Below, one piece after another: positions 13,020-14,243 of a stretch of DNA of 14,243 bases (position 1 is its first letter; each line of letters starts with the position of its first letter). The translations under genes were made by a program, and so were the position numbers. Source of the stretch: Armatimonadota bacterium (lineage in GTDB: Bacteria > Armatimonadota > Zipacnadia > Zipacnadales > VGFC01); assembly GCA_016869015.1 (NCBI GenBank), contig VGFB01000026.1, forward strand, positions 1 to 14,243. The letters are read 5' to 3'. The notes below the pieces were generated by a model. That model saw only the letters and a program-made list of their open reading frames with translations, ran no database searches and was not told the origin of the DNA.

Positions 13020-13913
13020 CTACCCGCTGTTGTGCCAGGCCAGCGGCCCGAGGGCGCGCGATGGCGAGTCAGGCAGCAGGTCGTTGGCCCCATCGTCCCA
13101 GTCGGAGGGCACGTCGAAGGGGGTCGGGTTCGGGCGAACGGGGCACTCGTGGCAGGGCGGATGGCCGGCATACCCCTCCCGCAGCATCCCCGCCAGCAGC
13201 TGGAAGAAGTCGGTGAGCCGGAGGAGCGTCACGGTTGAGCGGCCGATCTGCGCGCGCCGGTGCAGGCCGCGGCGCTCCATCTCGCGGTCCGCGTACTCGT
13301 GCGGATCGGAGATCGGGCAGCGCGCGCCGCGGTAGCCCCATGTGCGGAGCTTCACCGCGCGCCCGTCCGGCAAGTGGACGGGGAGTTCGAGCGTGCGCCG
13401 CCCGAGGCAGGGGGCGCCGGTGGACATCTCGACCACGTGCTTGAATGTGTTGGTGAAGTAGTCCGTGCCAAGGAAGAGACACAGCCCTCCCTCACGGCAG
13501 AGGATCCCCTGTGGAGAGTCGGGCCCCATTGTCAGCGTGAGGTGATGGCGGTTCAGATACCGCTCGGCGTCGCGGCCCCAGGCGCAGTAGGCGTGGGTCG
13601 GGTTGAGGCTGCGCCAGACCCCGGGGAGCGCGCGGAAGGTCTCAGGGATGAGCCCGTTCTCGGTGGGCGTCTCCCGAGGATCGAAGTAGCCGACTCCTCC
13701 CGCGTGAAAGGGCGCGCCGTGATTGAAGGAGGGCATCAGCAGCAGGCCCTCCTCGGTGAGCACGTCCTGCAGCGCGCCGATCACTGCGAGCGCCCCGCCC
13801 TCGACCTGTCCGAGGCTCTTCAGCGACGAGTGGACCATCGCCCGGTCGCCGGCGCGCAGCCCCAGAGCCCCCAGACCGGCGGCAAGCGAGTCGCGAGTCA
13901 CCGGCTCGGACAT
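13020..13913 (-). CDS. AAC(3)-fold N-acetyltransferase family protein
   Basis: A 297-residue member of the family that includes aminoglycoside 3-N-acetyltransferases, which use acetyl-CoA to modify amino groups. Family landmarks in order: GLRAGDRAMVHSSLKSLG (N-terminal strand), LLMPSFNHG, the TENGLIPETFRALPGVWRSLNPTHAYCAWG block (the usual RSxHP is RSLNP here), and LFLGTDYFTNTFKHVVE. Most chromosomal members with such divergence have no proven antibiotic role, so resistance should not be assumed. The C-terminus has a CHEC motif (PPCHECPVRPNPTPF). The start is ATG 13913 with GGTGAGGA 8 nt upstream; a GTG at 13928 that overlaps the upstream stop (GTGA) is an alternative. Likely translationally coupled to the upstream gene. 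Confidence 0.8.
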   Translation of the reverse strand: MSEPVTRDSLAAGLGALGLRAGDRAMVHSSLKSLGQVEGGALAVIGALQDVLTEEGLLLMPSFNHGAPFHAGGVGYFDPRETPTENGLIPETFRALPGVWRSLNPTHAYCAWGRDAERYLNRHHLTLTMGPDSPQGILCREGGLCLFLGTDYFTNTFKHVVEMSTGAPCLGRRTLELPVHLPDGRAVKLRTWGYRGARCPISDPHEYADREMERRGLHRRAQIGRSTVTLLRLTDFFQLLAGMLREGYAGHPPCHECPVRPNPTPFDVPSDWDDGANDLLPDSPSRALGPLAWHNSG

Positions 13914-13924
13914 GGGCGGGTTCC

Positions 13925-14243
13925 TCACCAGCTCACCGAGCAGGGCACGGGCCTGCCGGTCATCGTGTGCCGCAGGATCACAGCCCGCAGCTCGGCGTCG
14001 TACAGCCAGCCGGAGTCGGTGGCGTCGAGCGCCGCGCTGTCCGGGGCCCGCCGGCCCGCCCCGTGGGTGGCCTGCGGCTCGGGGACAGGGGCGATGGCGG
14101 TGTACGTCGGGAGGTTTGGGATGCCTCGCAACGCGAAGGTCAAGTGCTCGCCCATCCTCGGCTTCAGGATGTCGGCGCCCGAGGCGACGGCGACTGCCTG
14201 CCCGTTCACCTGCACCCGAGCCGAGCGAGTGTGCATCGACTTC
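13925..14243 (-). CDS. C-terminal end of an unrecognised protein (cut by the window edge)
   Basis: The frame is open to the right edge, and residues before the Met at 14236 continue without a stop, so this is probably the last 105 or so residues of a longer protein. It has a beta-rich look (RVQVNGQAV, MGEHLTFALRGIP) and ends WLYDAELRAVILRHTMTGRPVPCSVSW, which loosely recalls the C-terminal beta-sandwich domains of carbohydrate-active enzymes. That is only an impression and no family is claimed. Its TGA stop overlaps a GTG of the AAC(3)-fold gene (GTGA) and lies 11 nt before that gene's preferred ATG, so the two are likely in one operon. Confidence 0.55.
   Translation of the reverse strand, partial: KSMHTRSARVQVNGQAVAVASGADILKPRMGEHLTFALRGIPNLPTYTAIAPVPEPQATHGAGRRAPDSAALDATDSGWLYDAELRAVILRHTMTGRPVPCSVSW

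Noticed and set aside
13020..13913. Calling the AAC(3)-fold gene an antibiotic resistance gene
   Set aside because: Family membership alone does not show aminoglycoside activity; the RSxHP motif is altered and there is no mobile resistance context.

Overview
The window is high-GC bacterial chromosome. Its left 60% is an F-type ATP synthase operon on the minus strand; its right 40% is a set of accessory genes with many palindromic repeats. The mix of families (a DUF6785/DUF6784-type membrane protein, a UroD-fold protein of the MtaA/CmuA kind, an AAC(3)-fold protein, a GDPD and a TIM-barrel isomerase, with REP-type repeats) recalls Armatimonadota, Planctomycetota and related uncultured phyla. 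That placement is inference; nothing in the window fixes the phylum.

ATP synthase (6085 down to 238, minus strand). Gene order is atpZ-atpI-atpB-atpE-atpF-atpH-atpA-atpG, with atpD and atpC expected beyond the left edge. A sigma70-like promoter (TTGACA, 18 nt, TACACT) lies just upstream of atpZ and predicts a leader of about a dozen bases. The front of the operon is compact (atpZ and atpI overlap; atpE/atpF/atpH gaps are about 40 nt). The back is loosened by repeats: 7-bp tandem repeats sit at the atpH/atpA, atpA/atpG and atpG/atpD junctions, and a long palindromic doublet lies between atpA and atpG. The c subunit carries a Q...ES...Y ligand pattern that suggests Na+ coupling, and its first-helix glycine motif is eroded.

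Accessory half. A large polytopic membrane protein (about 8276 to 6237, minus) is divergent from a TIM-barrel isomerase/epimerase-like gene (8375-9205, plus). Then come about 500 bp of back-to-back MITE-like elements (9202-9706), a glycerophosphodiester phosphodiesterase-like gene (about 9750-10514, plus) and a spore-photoproduct-lyase-like radical SAM protein (10608-11858, plus). Converging on that last gene is a minus-strand group: the 3' end of an unrecognised gene (14243-13925), an AAC(3)-family protein and a UroD-fold protein.

I found no tRNA, rRNA, CRISPR or phage genes, and no clear new multi-gene system. The most unusual content is the repeat architecture around atpH, atpA and atpG, the MITE cluster with shared ends but different cores, the c-subunit ion site, and the SPL homologue lacking the family's H-donor cysteine.
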